64,000 bases of DNA from contig NZ_CP061303.1 in the NCBI RefSeq assembly GCF_018687695.1, positions 124,001-188,000 on the forward strand. Reading direction: 5' to 3'. Position 1 is the stretch's first letter. Each line of letters begins with the position of its first letter. Of the stretch, positions 53,863 through 62,339 are shown one piece after another. The notes below the pieces were generated by a model, which saw nothing but the letters and a program-made list of their open reading frames with translations, did not search any database and was not told the DNA's origin. Source of the stretch: Polynucleobacter sp. MG-6-Vaara-E2. GTDB lineage: Bacteria; Pseudomonadota; Gammaproteobacteria; Burkholderiales; Burkholderiaceae. Made by a program: the position numbers and the translations under genes.

Positions 53863-55148
53863 TCTTGAGTTTGATGACTGGAGGGTCGATGGAGTTTGAC
53901 AGTCTTTACACCTTGATCATCAAATTGAACGATTTCCATGACGATGTCGGCAATCTTAATGCTGACATCATGATCCGGAATCGCCTCAAGATTTTCTAAG
54001 ATAAGACCATTGAGTGTACGCGGGCCATTTAAAGGTAAATCTAAATTGAGAAGACGATTGAGATCGCGAAGTGATGCGCTACCGCTAGCAAGATAAGTTC
54101 CATCTGCAAGCCAACGTGGATCAGTCGATAAATGAGAGAAAGAGGTTGTGAATTCACCAATGAGTTCTTCCACAATATCTTCGAAAGTCACTAGACCAAG
54201 TACTTCACCATATTCATTCACTACCAAGCTTAAGCGCTGTTGATTGTCTTGAAAGAACTGCATCTGTTGCAATACTGGTGTGCTGCTTGGAATAAAGTAA
54301 GGTTCATTTACTAGCGATCTAAAGTCTTCGTGTTTCAAGTCAGAGTCGCCCAATAAAGATAGCGCTTTCTTGACTGACAAAATTCCGACAATACGCTCGG
54401 AGTCGCCATCACAGACTGGTAACTTATTGTGATAACAGGTCTCTAGTTGCTGCACCACCTCATCAATCGGCCTTGAAAGATCCAAGACTTCGATTTTCGA
54501 GCGAGGTGTCATGACATCGTCAACGGTGATGTTCTCTAAATTAAAGAGGTTGAGCAAAATATTGCGATGGTGATTCGAAACGAAGCGATTCGACTCTAAA
54601 ACTAGACTGCGTAGCTCTTCGTTGCTCATCGTTCTGCTATCTGATGACGATTGCAGGCCAGACACTTTCATTAATCCCGAAACAAAATTATTGATGAGCC
54701 AAAGTAGAGGGGTTAGTAAAAAAGTGAGCGGCAGAATAAGCCAGCCCACATTAGAAGCAATCTTTTCAGGGAATGCAGCACCAATTACCTTAGGGGTGAT
54801 TTCGCTAAAGATGATGATGAGTAAGGCCACTACTAGGGTTGCAATCGAGAGTACAAAGCCACTCTCTCCAAATAGATGCAGAGCAATTCCGGTAACGAGG
54901 ATTGGCAGAATGGTATTAATCAGATTATTGGAAATCAATAACACTGAAAGAAGCGAGTCAATGCGCTTGAGAAGTCTTTCTGCTAGTGCTGCACCAGAAT
55001 TACCACTATTGGCCATGGCGCGCAGACGATGACGGTTGGAAGACAACATACTGGTTTCAGCCATCGAAAAGAAGCCTGAAAGCGCGAGTAAAAAGAGGAC
55101 TAATGCAGCTTGGCTATAAAGAGGCCAATCATCAAAAAAGTTGTCCAT
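53859..55148 (-). CDS. CNNM/CorC-family membrane protein with CBS domains
   Basis: 429 residues: an N-terminal DUF21 membrane domain of about four helices (LVLFLLALSGFFSMAETSMLSSNRHRLRAM), a pair of CBS domains from DDVMTPRSKIEVLDLSRP to LGLVTFEDIVEELIGEF, and a C-terminal CorC/HlyC domain (DLNRLLNLDLPLNGPRTLNGLILE). The family is linked to Mg2+ or Co2+ transport; direction and ion cannot be fixed. It heads the leftward pil-coaE-zapD run, probably as its first gene. Confidence 0.88.
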   Translation of the reverse strand: MDNFFDDWPLYSQAALVLFLLALSGFFSMAETSMLSSNRHRLRAMANSGNSGAALAERLLKRIDSLLSVLLISNNLINTILPILVTGIALHLFGESGFVLSIATLVVALLIIIFSEITPKVIGAAFPEKIASNVGWLILPLTFLLTPLLWLINNFVSGLMKVSGLQSSSDSRTMSNEELRSLVLESNRFVSNHHRNILLNLFNLENITVDDVMTPRSKIEVLDLSRPIDEVVQQLETCYHNKLPVCDGDSERIVGILSVKKALSLLGDSDLKHEDFRSLVNEPYFIPSSTPVLQQMQFFQDNQQRLSLVVNEYGEVLGLVTFEDIVEELIGEFTTSFSHLSTDPRWLADGTYLASGSASLRDLNRLLNLDLPLNGPRTLNGLILENLEAIPDHDVSIKIADIVMEIVQFDDQGVKTVKLHRPSSHQTQD

Positions 55149-55276
55149 GGGATATGTTTATAAATTAAGGATGATTCAATATAGCAAAGTAGGCTTTCAG
55201 AAACCATATTCAGTAGTGATTGCCCGGGTAGAAAGGGCTGTCATCCCCTTTTCTAAATTATGTGAGAATCATTCTT

Positions 55277-55789
55277 ATGGTTTTACCTAAAAAACAGCCC
55301 TCTCCAGAAAGTGCAAGTTATTGCGTTATTGAAGCCCCATTTGGGAGGCTTGGCATTCTGACCGAATTGGTTGATGGCAGTCTCATGCTCTCGAAAATTG
55401 ACTATCTCTCCGCCAGGGCTAGCTTATTAAAACCCCAAAATGGACTTGCTAAGGAAGTGGCTAGACAGTGTCATGCTTACTTTAAAGATCCACTCTTTCA
55501 GTTTGATCTGCCAATAAAGCCATTAGGTACGCCACATCAACAGAAAGTTTGGAAACATATCCGAGAAATACCTGTTGGCAAGGCAAAAACATATGGTGAG
55601 ATTGCTAGTGCTATTAAGAGTGGACCTCGCGCTGTTGGTACGGCGTGTGGCGCCAACCCCTTTCCCTTAATTACCCCATGTCATCGGGTTGTATCTGCTC
55701 AAGGCATCGGTGGTTTTATGAAAGAAAATTCACCTGGGTTGTATCGTCAAATTAAAACTTGGCTCCTAAAGCATGAGGGAGCAATCTAA
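55277..55789 (+). CDS. ogt: Methylated-DNA--protein-cysteine methyltransferase
   Basis: A suicide repair protein for O6-methylguanine. ATG 55277 gives 170 residues; the frame opens with GTG 55262. The acceptor Cys is in LITPCHRVVSAQGIGGF, and the DNA-binding helix-turn-helix is in IPVGKAKTYGEIASAIKSGPRAVGTACGANPFP. The N-terminal part is reduced, like Ogt rather than Ada. Convergent with the squalene-synthase-like gene, 3 bases apart. Confidence 0.92.
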   Translation: MVLPKKQPSPESASYCVIEAPFGRLGILTELVDGSLMLSKIDYLSARASLLKPQNGLAKEVARQCHAYFKDPLFQFDLPIKPLGTPHQQKVWKHIREIPVGKAKTYGEIASAIKSGPRAVGTACGANPFPLITPCHRVVSAQGIGGFMKENSPGLYRQIKTWLLKHEGAI

Positions 55790-55792
55790 GCT

Positions 55793-56773
55793 TTAGAGCT
55801 GTCTTCTAAGTGCGCTTGATGCCGTGTGAAAGAAAAGTTTCATGAGCGTATCACTGCCAACGGCAATCTTTGTAAAAGTATAAAAAGTCATGACGGACTT
55901 GCGTGAAAGCTTGAGCTCGTCTTTATGATTAAATTGCTTACGATTAGCAATTTTAGAAAGGGTCAAGACTGCAAGACCAAAAGCTAAAAAGCAAAAGCGT
56001 CTTACCCCAGCATCCTTCTTGGGTATCAGTAGGATGTATTGCATAGAGTCTTGTAATTTTTGATAGGCAATCTTCAGCAATTCACTCTGACTCATACCGG
56101 CAGGCTTCCAAGAAACTCCGCGGGCCTCATCCTCCGGCGAATCTTTCAGGATATTGGTCATCTGTAGTGCCTGACCAAACGCAATTGCCAGTGCTTCATG
56201 TCCTTTGATCTGTTTTGAAAAATCGGCAGAGTGATTACTAAAAATAGTGGTGAGAAGTTCGCCAACTACCCCAGCGACTACATAACAATATTCTTCGAAT
56301 TCGTTGAGGTCTTTTAGGCCAGCCTCAGTTTGTTTCCCATGAAAATGGGACATGCCCTCCGACATGATTGAAACGCATCTACTTACAGCGGCTTGATCCT
56401 TGCTTGAGCAGGTATGCAGAATCCGCAAAATAGTTGGGGTGTTGGCAATGAGATCGAGTTCGTCTTGATTGCCATAATTTTTGAGTGCAGCAAGGCATGG
56501 CGCAACAAAAGACTCCACTGGAGACTTTTCTAGAACAGCATCAAGAAAGAACTTAGACAGCGCCTGTTTGGTCTCTGGATTGAGGTCGGCGGCGTCCTCA
56601 ATAGTGTCCACAATTCTGCAGAGTAGGTAAGTATTTCCAACGACCGTCTCGATAACGGGTGGTAATAGGGGGATAGTGAGGGCAAAAGTTCGAGATACCG
56701 AGCCCAAAATAGCTTTTTGATAAGCCAGGTCAGTATCTAGACTCTCGATGGGATTGGATTTGGGTAAATGCAC
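55793..56773 (-). CDS. Squalene/phytoene synthase-family protein, squalene-synthase-like
   Basis: A prenyl-head-joining enzyme of 326 residues. SVSRTFALTIPLLPP is followed by the first Asp-rich motif in LLCRIVDTIEDA (D56-D60), YCYVVAGVVGELLT, and the second in QMTNILKDSPEDEARG (D211-D215). The SRTFAL, YLLCRIVDTIED and VAGVVGELLT pattern is nearer to eukaryote-type squalene synthase than to HpnC/HpnD. No other hopanoid or carotenoid gene is in the window. The start is GTG 56773 with a 6-bp dyad directly upstream. Confidence 0.8.
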   Translation of the reverse strand: MHLPKSNPIESLDTDLAYQKAILGSVSRTFALTIPLLPPVIETVVGNTYLLCRIVDTIEDAADLNPETKQALSKFFLDAVLEKSPVESFVAPCLAALKNYGNQDELDLIANTPTILRILHTCSSKDQAAVSRCVSIMSEGMSHFHGKQTEAGLKDLNEFEEYCYVVAGVVGELLTTIFSNHSADFSKQIKGHEALAIAFGQALQMTNILKDSPEDEARGVSWKPAGMSQSELLKIAYQKLQDSMQYILLIPKKDAGVRRFCFLAFGLAVLTLSKIANRKQFNHKDELKLSRKSVMTFYTFTKIAVGSDTLMKLFFHTASSALRRQL

Positions 56774-56789
56774 CTGACAATTATGTCAG
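56774..56789. promoter_or_regulatory. 6-bp dyad directly upstream of the squalene-synthase-like start
   Basis: CTGACA, ATTA and TGTCAG form a perfect 16-base inverted repeat abutting the GTG start codon on the reverse strand, where the ribosome binding site should be. It could be an operator or an RNA hairpin that limits translation. Confidence 0.35.
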
Positions 56790-56844
56790 ACCAGCATGCT
56801 TTAAATTGGCGCCTATTTCATTACTGATAAAAGTGACATGGCCA

Positions 56845-56850
56845 TATAAT
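56845..56850 (+). promoter_or_regulatory. Perfect -10 hexamer before the symporter gene
   Basis: TATAAT lies 15 bases before the ATG at 56866, so a transcript from it would have a leader of only about 10 bases. No good -35 hexamer is seen at the proper distance, hence low confidence. Confidence 0.3.
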
Positions 56851-56865
56851 TTCAACAAATTCTAT

Positions 56866-58296
56866 ATGGAGAAGTTGGGCGTGCTGATTTGGTTCGTCAT
56901 CATTTATTGGGTAATTTCTGTTGGCATCGGCTTATGGGCCGCCTTGCGCGTCAAAAATACCGCTGACTTTGCAGCTGCAGGCCATAGCCTCCCAATGCCG
57001 ATTGTTACCGCTACTGTTTTTGCTACTTGGTTTGGTTCCGAGACCGTATTAGGAATTCCTGCCACATTTTTAAAAGATGGTTTGGGTGGCGTAGTTTCAG
57101 ATCCATTTGGGTCATCCCTCTGCCTTATTTTGGTCGGCCTCTTTTTTGCACGGCACCTTTATAACCGCCGCATGCTAACAATTGGTGACTTCTTTCGTGA
57201 AAAATATGGCCGTACTGTTGAAGTGTTAGTAACACTTTGTATCGTTGTCTCTTATTTAGGTTGGGTGGCTGCGCAGATTAAAGCACTAGGTCTTGTTTTT
57301 AATGTTGTATCTGAGGGAAGTATTTCCCAAACTGGTGGCATGATGATTGGAGCTGCTAGTGTCCTGATCTACACCCTTTTTGGTGGCATGTGGTCGGTAG
57401 CAATTACTGACTTTATTCAGATGATCATTATTGTGATTGGTATGCTGTATATCGGCGGTGAGATGACTACGCAGACAGGAGGCATCAGCGTAGTGATTGA
57501 GCATGCCGCTGCTGCTGGTCAATTTAGTAACTTCTGGCCCGATATGAACTTAGCCTCGATTTTGGGCTTTGTCGCAGCGCTTTGCACCATGATGCTGGGA
57601 TCTATTCCACAGCAAGACGTTTTCCAGCGCATTACTTCCAGCAAGAATGTCAACATTGCCGTAAATGCTGCGATTTTGGGTGGCGTCCTCTACTTTATTT
57701 TTGCTTTTGTGCCGATGTATTTGGCTTATTCAGCAACGCTGATTAATCCTAGTTTGGTTCAGGAATATCTCAATACTGATCCTCAAATGATTTTGCCTAA
57801 ATTGATTTTGAATCATGCGCCGATCATTGCGCAGGTGATGTTTTTCGGCGCATTACTTTCAGCAATCAAGAGTTGCGCCAGCGCAACCTTATTGGCACCC
57901 TCAGTAACCTTCGCGGAAAATATTGTGAGAGGATTTTTTAAGCATCTTTCTGATCATGACTTGCTCAAAATTATGCGCATCACAGTTTTGTGTTTTGCAG
58001 TGGTGGTAACTTTCTTTGCCGTGAACTCTGAGCTCTCCATTTTTAAGATGGTGGAGAGTGCCTACAAAGTCACTCTGGTTGCTGCTTTTGTGCCGCTGGC
58101 CTTTGGGGTGTATTGGCCAAGAGCGAATTCTTTAGGTGGATTACTGGCGGTTGTCGGCGGTTTAACGATCTGGATTAGTTGTGAAATCTTGGCTCCTAAT
58201 GCCGTTATGCCACCCCAGTTGGCTGGCTTATTAGCGAGTATTGCCGGCATGATTTTGGGTAGCCTAGTGCCAAAAGATGATTTAAAAGCCATTTAA
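56866..58296 (+). CDS. Sodium:solute symporter
   Basis: An SSS-family transporter of about 476 residues with about 13 membrane helices. Family features are FAAAGHSLPMPIVTATVFATWFGSETVLGIPA near helix 2, IGDFFREKYGRTVEVL, and LFGGMWSVAITDFIQMIIIVIG. The frame is open from 56806, but the hydrophobic start MEKLGVLIWFVIIYWVI at 56866 fits the family. Substrate unknown; relatives carry proline, pantothenate, acetate or sugars. It precedes a panE-like gene by about 100 bases. Confidence 0.87.
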   Translation: MEKLGVLIWFVIIYWVISVGIGLWAALRVKNTADFAAAGHSLPMPIVTATVFATWFGSETVLGIPATFLKDGLGGVVSDPFGSSLCLILVGLFFARHLYNRRMLTIGDFFREKYGRTVEVLVTLCIVVSYLGWVAAQIKALGLVFNVVSEGSISQTGGMMIGAASVLIYTLFGGMWSVAITDFIQMIIIVIGMLYIGGEMTTQTGGISVVIEHAAAAGQFSNFWPDMNLASILGFVAALCTMMLGSIPQQDVFQRITSSKNVNIAVNAAILGGVLYFIFAFVPMYLAYSATLINPSLVQEYLNTDPQMILPKLILNHAPIIAQVMFFGALLSAIKSCASATLLAPSVTFAENIVRGFFKHLSDHDLLKIMRITVLCFAVVVTFFAVNSELSIFKMVESAYKVTLVAAFVPLAFGVYWPRANSLGGLLAVVGGLTIWISCEILAPNAVMPPQLAGLLASIAGMILGSLVPKDDLKAI

Positions 58297-58304
58297 AGTG
58301 CTTG

Positions 58305-58323
58305 TTGCTTAAAAATTAAGCAA
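58305..58323. repeat. 8-bp A+T-rich inverted repeat between the symporter and panE-like genes
   Basis: TTGCTTAA, AAA and TTAAGCAA are a perfect dyad 9 bases after the symporter stop. It might be a weak terminator, though the T run is absent and the stem is A+T rich, or a binding site for control of the downstream gene. Confidence 0.4.
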
Positions 58324-58398
58324 TTAAATTTGTTGCACTGCAAAACAATCGCACTAAAATAATCAGAATTCAACATTTTTTATTCTTGTGGAGTTCCT

Positions 58399-59418
58399 AT
58401 GAAAATCTGTGTGATCGGTGGAGGTGGCGCTATTGGCGGATACCTAGCTGTCATGTTGGCAAGGGCGGGCAATGATGTAACAGTAGTGGCGCGCGGAGCT
58501 ACTTTAGCTGCCATCAAAGAGCGCGGTTTGGCATTGATTATGGATGACCAGCCAGAGCCATTGGTGGCCCAAGTTAAAGCGGTAGAAAAAATTCGTGATG
58601 CCGAGACACCGGAAGTGATGATCTTGGCAGTGAAGGCGCATCAAGTTGAACCTATTATCGATGACTTAGCAGCGATCATGGGGCTAGAAACGATTTTGAT
58701 TCCAATGCAAAACGGTATTCCTTGGTGGTATTTCCAAAAGCTTGGTGGCGAGTACCAAGATCACTCTGTTGAAACAGTGGATGCTGGTGGTCTTGCTAAA
58801 AAAGCGATCAATCCCAATAACATCATCGGTTGCGTAGTGTACCCAGCAACATTTACTCAGGCTCCGGGCGTCATTCGTCACGTAGAGGGCAATCGTTTCC
58901 CACTGGGTGAGTTAGACGGCAAGACAACTGAGCGTATTCAGAAAATTTCAGAGATGATGGGTGCGGCGGGCTTTAAGTCCCCAATTTTGGACGACATTCG
59001 TTCTGAGATTTGGCTCAAGCTCTGGGGCAATATGACTTTCAACCCAATTAGCTCATTGACTCACGGTACCTTGGAGGGCATTTGCCAGTATCCATTAACT
59101 AAAGAGTTGGCGCGCAATATGATGGCTGAAGCACAAACCATCGCTGAGAAATTGGGTGTGACTTTCCGGGTTGATATCGAGCGTCGTATTGCTGGTGCTG
59201 AGAAAGTTGGTAAGCACAAGACTTCAATGTTGCAAGACTTAGAAGCGGGTCGTAGTTTAGAGATCGATGCGCTTTTAGGTTCAGTGATTGAGTTGGGCAA
59301 AATTACTCAAACTCCAACACCTTGCTTAAACACTGTATTTGCTTTGACAAAATACTTGGATGAAAATGTACAAGCTTCTAAAGGGAGCCTAGCCTTACCA
59401 TCAGTATCTGGTTACTAA
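58399..59418 (+). CDS. 2-dehydropantoate 2-reductase family protein
   Basis: 339 residues of the ApbA/PanE family, which reduces ketopantoate with NADPH. VIGGGGAIGGYLAVMLARAGNDVTVVARG is the nucleotide-binding Rossmann motif; ILAVKAHQVEPIIDDL with the catalytic Lys region, IPMQNGIPWWYF, and EIWLKLWGNMTFNPISSLTHGTL follow. Paralogues with other oxoacid substrates are common, so panE is not assigned. GTGGAG precedes the ATG. Confidence 0.87.
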   Translation: MKICVIGGGGAIGGYLAVMLARAGNDVTVVARGATLAAIKERGLALIMDDQPEPLVAQVKAVEKIRDAETPEVMILAVKAHQVEPIIDDLAAIMGLETILIPMQNGIPWWYFQKLGGEYQDHSVETVDAGGLAKKAINPNNIIGCVVYPATFTQAPGVIRHVEGNRFPLGELDGKTTERIQKISEMMGAAGFKSPILDDIRSEIWLKLWGNMTFNPISSLTHGTLEGICQYPLTKELARNMMAEAQTIAEKLGVTFRVDIERRIAGAEKVGKHKTSMLQDLEAGRSLEIDALLGSVIELGKITQTPTPCLNTVFALTKYLDENVQASKGSLALPSVSGY

Positions 59419-59451
59419 AAGTAAAAGATTAATCGTTAGTCTTCGCCATTA

Positions 59452-59485
59452 AAAAACCCTTGCTACTCACATAGCAAGGGTTTTT
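59452..59485. terminator. Bidirectional terminator between convergent genes
   Basis: AAAAACCCTTGCTA and TAGCAAGGGTTTTT are exact complements over 14 bases with a 6-base loop and T runs on both strands. It serves the panE-like gene (forward) and the FAH-family gene (reverse). Confidence 0.93.
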
Positions 59486-59503
59486 GTTTTAAGGGCGATT
59501 GAT

Positions 59504-60271
59504 TTATTCGAAGTGATTGTCCAGTTGACCAACACCCTCAATAATGATGCTGACATTGCTGCCAGGCTTCATTGAACCAACACCTACAGAAGTGCCGCAA
59601 GCAATGATGTCGCCTGGCAAGAGCGGGATATCCTGGGAGATGAGGCTGACTAACTTAGCTGGAGGGAAGATCATGTCTGCCACTGGATAATTCTGGCGCT
59701 CTTGATCGTTCAGGATTGTTTTGATAGTCAACTTACTAGGGTCAACATCGGTCGTGATGTAAGGACCAAAGACTCCAAAAGTATTGAAGCTTTTTGAACG
59801 AGTCCACTGTGCATATCCTGGATCACGATTAAGAATTTCAATCGCAGTCACATCATTAATGCAGGTGTAACCAAAAATAGCTTTGGTGGCCTCGGCTTCA
59901 TTTGCCTCATGAATGCGTTTACCAATCACAATCCCCAGCTCACCTTCGTAGACCACTTTGCCTGAATAAGATTTGGGGGTGCGAATGATTTGATTAGCGG
60001 CTAAGAAGGAATTATTGCCTTTAAGAAAGTAGAGCGGTTCTGCTGGCACTGCATGTTCAAGCTTAGTGACCAAGGCGTGAAAGTTATCTACCATCGCAAC
60101 CATTTTGGATGGTGTGCATGGGATATCAATCGTGACATCGGCTAATTTGAGAGTTTCGCCTGTGGGTTTTGGATCCTGAAATAGGTCGCCTGAGTACACT
60201 GCGATTTGATCACCCTGTACTTGTCCTAACCCCCCTTTTCCTTGGTATTGAAATCTGAGCCATTGAGCCAT
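59504..60271 (-). CDS. Fumarylacetoacetate hydrolase-family protein
   Basis: 255 residues. The metal-binding FAH core is visible: VVYEGELGIVIGKRIHEANEAEA (the E-x-E ligands), FGYTCINDVTAIEI, WTRSKSFNTFGVFGPYI, and the closing LLPGDIIACGTSVGVG. Members hydrolyse or decarboxylate acylpyruvates or homologous products of aromatic breakdown. It diverges from the GrdB-like gene over 56 bases. Confidence 0.88.
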   Translation of the reverse strand: MAQWLRFQYQGKGGLGQVQGDQIAVYSGDLFQDPKPTGETLKLADVTIDIPCTPSKMVAMVDNFHALVTKLEHAVPAEPLYFLKGNNSFLAANQIIRTPKSYSGKVVYEGELGIVIGKRIHEANEAEATKAIFGYTCINDVTAIEILNRDPGYAQWTRSKSFNTFGVFGPYITTDVDPSKLTIKTILNDQERQNYPVADMIFPPAKLVSLISQDIPLLPGDIIACGTSVGVGSMKPGSNVSIIIEGVGQLDNHFE

Positions 60272-60327
60272 AATGAGTTCCTAAGAATAAAAATTTTTGA
60301 TAGTTAATATCTTACAGGGCTGAGCAG

Positions 60328-61263
60328 ATGTCTAAGACTGCTGAACTGGTTTTTGCACCAGAAATGGATCAACCGATTCGTTATATCGAGCGCACTCGTA
60401 GCTATTACCTCGGCTTGGGTTATGACAATCCCTACATTTGGGCTCATTACATTGATGTGCCATTTACTCCGCTAAAAAAGTCGCTCAATCAATCCGTCTT
60501 GGGATTGGTTACTACTGCAGTACCTTATGATGCTGCGAGCGGTAATCAAGGTCCCGGCGCCCCGTATAACGCTGCGGCAAAGTTTTATCAACCCTATCAG
60601 CGATTAATGACATCAGAGATTGATTTGCGAATTGCGCACGTTGGTATCGATCGTAAAAACGCCAATATGGCAGAGATGAATTGCTGGTTTCCGCTGTGTG
60701 CTGCTAGAGACGCTGTTAAGGCTGGAAGAATTCAGTCTTTGTCACCACACTTTTATGGCTTACCGACGAATCGAAGTCAACGGCATACATTAGAGGTGGA
60801 TGCGCCCATTATTTTAGAAATGCTCCGTGCGGATCAGGTGGATGTGGCGGTATTAATTCCAAATTGCCCAGTATGTCATCAGAGTCAGAGTTTGTTGGCA
60901 AGGTACCTTGAAAGTAATGGCATCTCTACAGTGGTGATGGGGGCTGCCAAAGACATTGTCGAGTACTGCGGTGTTCCTAGATTTTTATTTAGCGATTTTC
61001 CTCTTGGCAATGCGGCAGGAAGGCCGAATGATCCTGAGTCACAATCTCTTAATTTTGAACTGGCTTTACGCCTTTTAGAATCAGCACCAGCGCCCAGAAC
61101 GACTGTACATTCACCCCTAGTCTGGTCCGCAGATCCCAGTTGGAAATTGGACTATTCGAATATTGCAATGCTCACTAAGCAAGAGCTTGAAAGACTGCGT
61201 GACGAAGCAGAGAAGGCTCGGATTACTGCTCGTGAATTGCGCTTAAATAGCTTGGGAACTTAA
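60328..61263 (+). CDS. GrdB-like protein (glycine/sarcosine/betaine reductase B family), Cys in place of selenocysteine
   Basis: 311 residues with no strong tie to a known enzyme. The stretch VDVAVLIPNCPVCHQSQSLLARYLESNGISTVV and then DIVEYCGVPRFLFSDFPLGNAAGRP match the C-terminal half of the GrdB selenoprotein family, where the first Cys position (C180 here) is selenocysteine. C180-P-V-C183 forms a CxxC pair. Characterised GrdB is about 435 residues and works with GrdA and GrdC; none of those is nearby. Its reaction in an aerobic betaproteobacterium is unknown. An ATG at 60328 fits; it overlaps ispB by 4 bases at the 3' ends. Confidence 0.7.
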   Translation: MSKTAELVFAPEMDQPIRYIERTRSYYLGLGYDNPYIWAHYIDVPFTPLKKSLNQSVLGLVTTAVPYDAASGNQGPGAPYNAAAKFYQPYQRLMTSEIDLRIAHVGIDRKNANMAEMNCWFPLCAARDAVKAGRIQSLSPHFYGLPTNRSQRHTLEVDAPIILEMLRADQVDVAVLIPNCPVCHQSQSLLARYLESNGISTVVMGAAKDIVEYCGVPRFLFSDFPLGNAAGRPNDPESQSLNFELALRLLESAPAPRTTVHSPLVWSADPSWKLDYSNIAMLTKQELERLRDEAEKARITARELRLNSLGT

Positions 61264-62264
61264 GTTTTTCGTGCGAGCGAGTAAGTGCACAAATCACGTA
61301 ATGCAATTGTCGCCTCATTATTAGGAAAGCCTTGAATACATTCCAAAGCCAAATCTGCTTCACGCTTGGCGGCAGCTTGTGTGTAATCAAGTGCGCCAGA
61401 ACTTTGTACTGCACCGAGAATTTTCACAAAGACATCATCGGGTAAATCTTGATTTTGTTCGATCGCAGCGCGAACTAATAAACGCTCTTCATTGCTACCA
61501 TGTTCGAGTAAATAAATTAGCGGCAAAGTAGGTTTGCCTTCACGTAAATCATCGCCAGCATTTTTGCCCATTTGTTCGGCATTAGCTGTGTAATCCAAAA
61601 GGTCATCCATCAACTGGAATGCAGTCCCAATGTGACGTCCAAAAGCAGCAGCTTGTTCACGTTGAACATCTGTCGCATTTGCCAGGATTGCGCCGAGCTC
61701 AGTAGAGGCTTCAAATAATTTGGCAGTCTTGTAACGAATCACTTGAAGGTAGCTATCTTCATCTACTTCAGGGTCGTTCATATTGAGAAGCTGTAAAACT
61801 TCGCCTTCAGCAATCGTATTTGTGGCGTCTGACAGAATTTGCATCACCCGCAAATCGTTTGGGCCAACCATCATCTGAAAGGCTCTGGAATACAGGAAGT
61901 CACCCACTAAAACGCTAGCAGCATTGCCAAAAGCAGCATTTGCCGTTTCACGACCTCTTCTGAGGGTGGATTCATCAACAACGTCGTCATGCAGGAGGGT
62001 GGCGGTATGGATAAATTCCACTACCGCAGCCATTTCGAGGGTATAGGGGGTTGCTTTGCCATTGGCTAGCGCCTTGGCAACCAACATCAATAAAGCAGGC
62101 CTTACACGCTTTCCGCCTGCCTGGATGATGTAGCTGGAGATTTGGTCAATTAAGGCGACTTTTGAGGCCAAACGCTCTCGAATCACCTCATCTAAGCCCT
62201 TGAATTCTAGGGAAATAGGGGCCAAGATTTGGCTTAAGTCATTGATTTTGACAGTGCTCGTCAT
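61260..62264 (-). CDS. ispB: Octaprenyl diphosphate synthase
   Basis: Makes the polyprenyl tail of ubiquinone. There are 334 residues. AGGKRVRPALLMLVAKAL, the first Asp-rich motif HDDVVDESTLRRGRETAN, and the second in FQLMDDLLDYTANAEQMGKNAGDDLREGKPTLPLIYLL mark a trans long-chain synthase. It sits beside rplU-rpmA in divergent orientation, as in E. coli and many relatives. Chain length is inferred from the family. Confidence 0.95.
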   Translation of the reverse strand: MTSTVKINDLSQILAPISLEFKGLDEVIRERLASKVALIDQISSYIIQAGGKRVRPALLMLVAKALANGKATPYTLEMAAVVEFIHTATLLHDDVVDESTLRRGRETANAAFGNAASVLVGDFLYSRAFQMMVGPNDLRVMQILSDATNTIAEGEVLQLLNMNDPEVDEDSYLQVIRYKTAKLFEASTELGAILANATDVQREQAAAFGRHIGTAFQLMDDLLDYTANAEQMGKNAGDDLREGKPTLPLIYLLEHGSNEERLLVRAAIEQNQDLPDDVFVKILGAVQSSGALDYTQAAAKREADLALECIQGFPNNEATIALRDLCTYSLARKT

Positions 62265-62276
62265 GCAAGATATAAT
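62248..62276 (+). promoter_or_regulatory. Consensus sigma70 promoter for rplU-rpmA
   Basis: TTGACA (62248-62253), a 17-base spacer and TATAAT (62271-62276), an exact match at every consensus position. The -35 hexamer lies within the first codons of divergent ispB. Transcription would start near 62283, giving a leader of about 57 bases. Confidence 0.85.
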
Positions 62277-62339
62277 AATGGGCTTAGCTTATCCAGGGTG
62301 GATTAGCTTAAATGTAGATATTAATTGAGGTTTCAAACC

